DNA of 64,000 nt from assembly GCA_963837715.1 (NCBI GenBank), contig CAWIOF010000004.1, positions 1,054,001-1,118,000 of the forward strand, given 5' to 3'. Both the position numbers and the translations under genes were made by a program. The notes below the pieces were generated by a model. It did not search any database, was not told where the DNA came from, and worked only from the letters and a program-made list of their open reading frames with translations. This DNA comes from JANYLB01 sp963837715 (GTDB lineage: Bacteria > Actinomycetota > Acidimicrobiia > IMCC26256 > JANYLB01). This document shows positions 63,393 to 64,000 of the stretch, piece by piece (position 1 is the first letter of the stretch; the number at the start of each line of letters is the position of its first letter).

Positions 63393-64000
63393 CCCCCCTT
63401 CGAGCGGGACAGCTGCGCGACGTGACCACCGAAGAGGTCCAGGCCTTCGAGCGCGATGGTGTGGTCTGCCTCCGCGAGATCCTCGACCCCGATTCCGTCG
63501 CGGCGCTGTCCGGGCCGATCGATGCGCTGCTCGGCGAGCCCGAGATGGCCGATCTCACCGGGATGACCGGCGCGGAGGCCACGGGAGCCGGGAGGTTCCG
63601 GGCCGGGGTCGACCATTGGCGTACGAGCCCGGAACTCCGTGCCTTCGCGAGCGAGTCTGCGCTCCCGGCTGCGGTCGGGGTCCTCCTGCGATCGTCTCGG
63701 GCGACGCTCTGGGAGGACAGCGTGCTGGTGAAGGAACCCGGCACCCGGGAGGCGACGGTGTGGCACCAGGACCTCGGCTACTTCAACGTCGAGGGTGCCC
63801 AGCTCTGCACCACGTGGGTCCCGCTCGATCCCGTCACCGCCGCGACCGGTGCGATGCGCTTCGCCCGTGGTTCGCACACCTGGGACCGGACCTTTCGGCC
63901 CAACTTCTTCGTGACCGACGATCCCATCCCGGGCACCGAGGGCGACACCGTGCCCGACGTCGACGAACTGGCGGCGCACGGCGACGTCGACCTCTTGTGC
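63389..64000 (+). CDS. Phytanoyl-CoA dioxygenase (PhyH) family protein (3' truncated)
   Basis: Starts at ATG 63389, overlapping the SDR stop, and runs off the window without a stop (204 residues seen). FERDGVVCLREILDPDSV is the typical N-terminal strand; VWHQDLGYFNVEG has the HxD metal pair, and PLDPVTAATGAMRFARGSHTW is the conserved following turn. Fe(II)/2-oxoglutarate hydroxylase; the distal His and Arg lie beyond the end. Substrate unknown. Last seen gene of the coupled MBL-sulfotransferase-Gfo/Idh-SDR operon. Confidence 0.88.
   Translation, partial: MTPLRAGQLRDVTTEEVQAFERDGVVCLREILDPDSVAALSGPIDALLGEPEMADLTGMTGAEATGAGRFRAGVDHWRTSPELRAFASESALPAAVGVLLRSSRATLWEDSVLVKEPGTREATVWHQDLGYFNVEGAQLCTTWVPLDPVTAATGAMRFARGSHTWDRTFRPNFFVTDDPIPGTEGDTVPDVDELAAHGDVDLLC

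Noticed and set aside
1..64000. CRISPR arrays, tRNA or rRNA genes, insertion sequences, riboswitches
   Set aside because: I saw no regularly spaced repeats, cloverleaf-like genes, conserved rRNA stretches, transposase motifs or recognisable aptamer; a covariance-model search would settle small RNAs.

Overview
High-G+C bacterial DNA, packed with genes on both strands, with very short intergenic gaps and many GTG starts. Gene content (DUF222-type HNH nuclease, MurJ flippase, LPFTG surface protein, luciferase-like flavin enzymes, several P450s, many SDRs and metal-dependent amidohydrolases) points to an Actinomycetota genome. A free-living, catabolically versatile member such as an Acidimicrobiia lineage is my inference; no rRNA or tRNA gene is present to confirm it.

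Layout. 0-9 kb: helicase fragment, GNAT, class III aminotransferase, small membrane protein, membrane alpha/beta hydrolase, zinc protease, amidohydrolase, sugar-isomerase-like and DUF6282 genes. 8.6-11 kb: a translationally coupled operon with a CGSC-motif protein (Cys form of the UGSC selenoprotein family), an unrecognised 354-aa partner, a NifU-like CxxC protein and a MarR regulator, preceded by a promoter whose -10 overlaps a palindrome. 11-18 kb: a TerB-like/COQ4-like fusion, a polar amino-acid ABC transporter, a MarR/amidohydrolase divergent pair and an MFS exporter. 18-29.5 kb: oxidoreductases (SDRs, two P450s, Zn-ADH), a sulfotransferase-CMD-SDR-hydrolase operon, TetR, MmcQ/YjbR, DMT transporter. 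29.5-36 kb: two CrtC/AttH-like paralogues with EthD, acyl-CoA carboxyltransferase, cupin and phosphotransferase genes. 36-46 kb: HNH nuclease, TauD dioxygenase with a peptide/nickel-type binding lipoprotein, TetR, SDR, LLM enzyme, DMF-amidase-like protein, hydrolase, FMN reductase. 46-55 kb: RutA-like monooxygenase, MurJ plus a phosphatase-like polytopic membrane protein, sulfotransferase, S1P-lyase-like PLP enzyme, VOC, aldo-keto reductase. 55-64 kb: LPFTG protein, a ligase/ene-reductase/GNAT operon, and a coupled MBL hydrolase-sulfotransferase-Gfo/Idh-SDR-PhyH operon running off the end.

How genes work together: most operons look like catabolic or tailoring sets (CoA ligase, ene-reductase, SDR, P450, amidohydrolase, dioxygenase) under MarR or TetR control. 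Start/stop overlaps (ATGA, GTGA, TGATG) are very common, so translational coupling is the rule. Several first genes have no Shine-Dalgarno sequence but carry a TAnnnT box six bases before the start codon, the signature of leaderless mRNAs.

Quality warning: 17 genes are interrupted by a total of about 28 single-base frameshifts (about 25 apparent insertions, 3 deletions), each of which restores a normal-length protein when corrected. The simplest reading is uncorrected sequencing error, not gene decay. For those genes I give the span of the intact reading and note where the frame changes.
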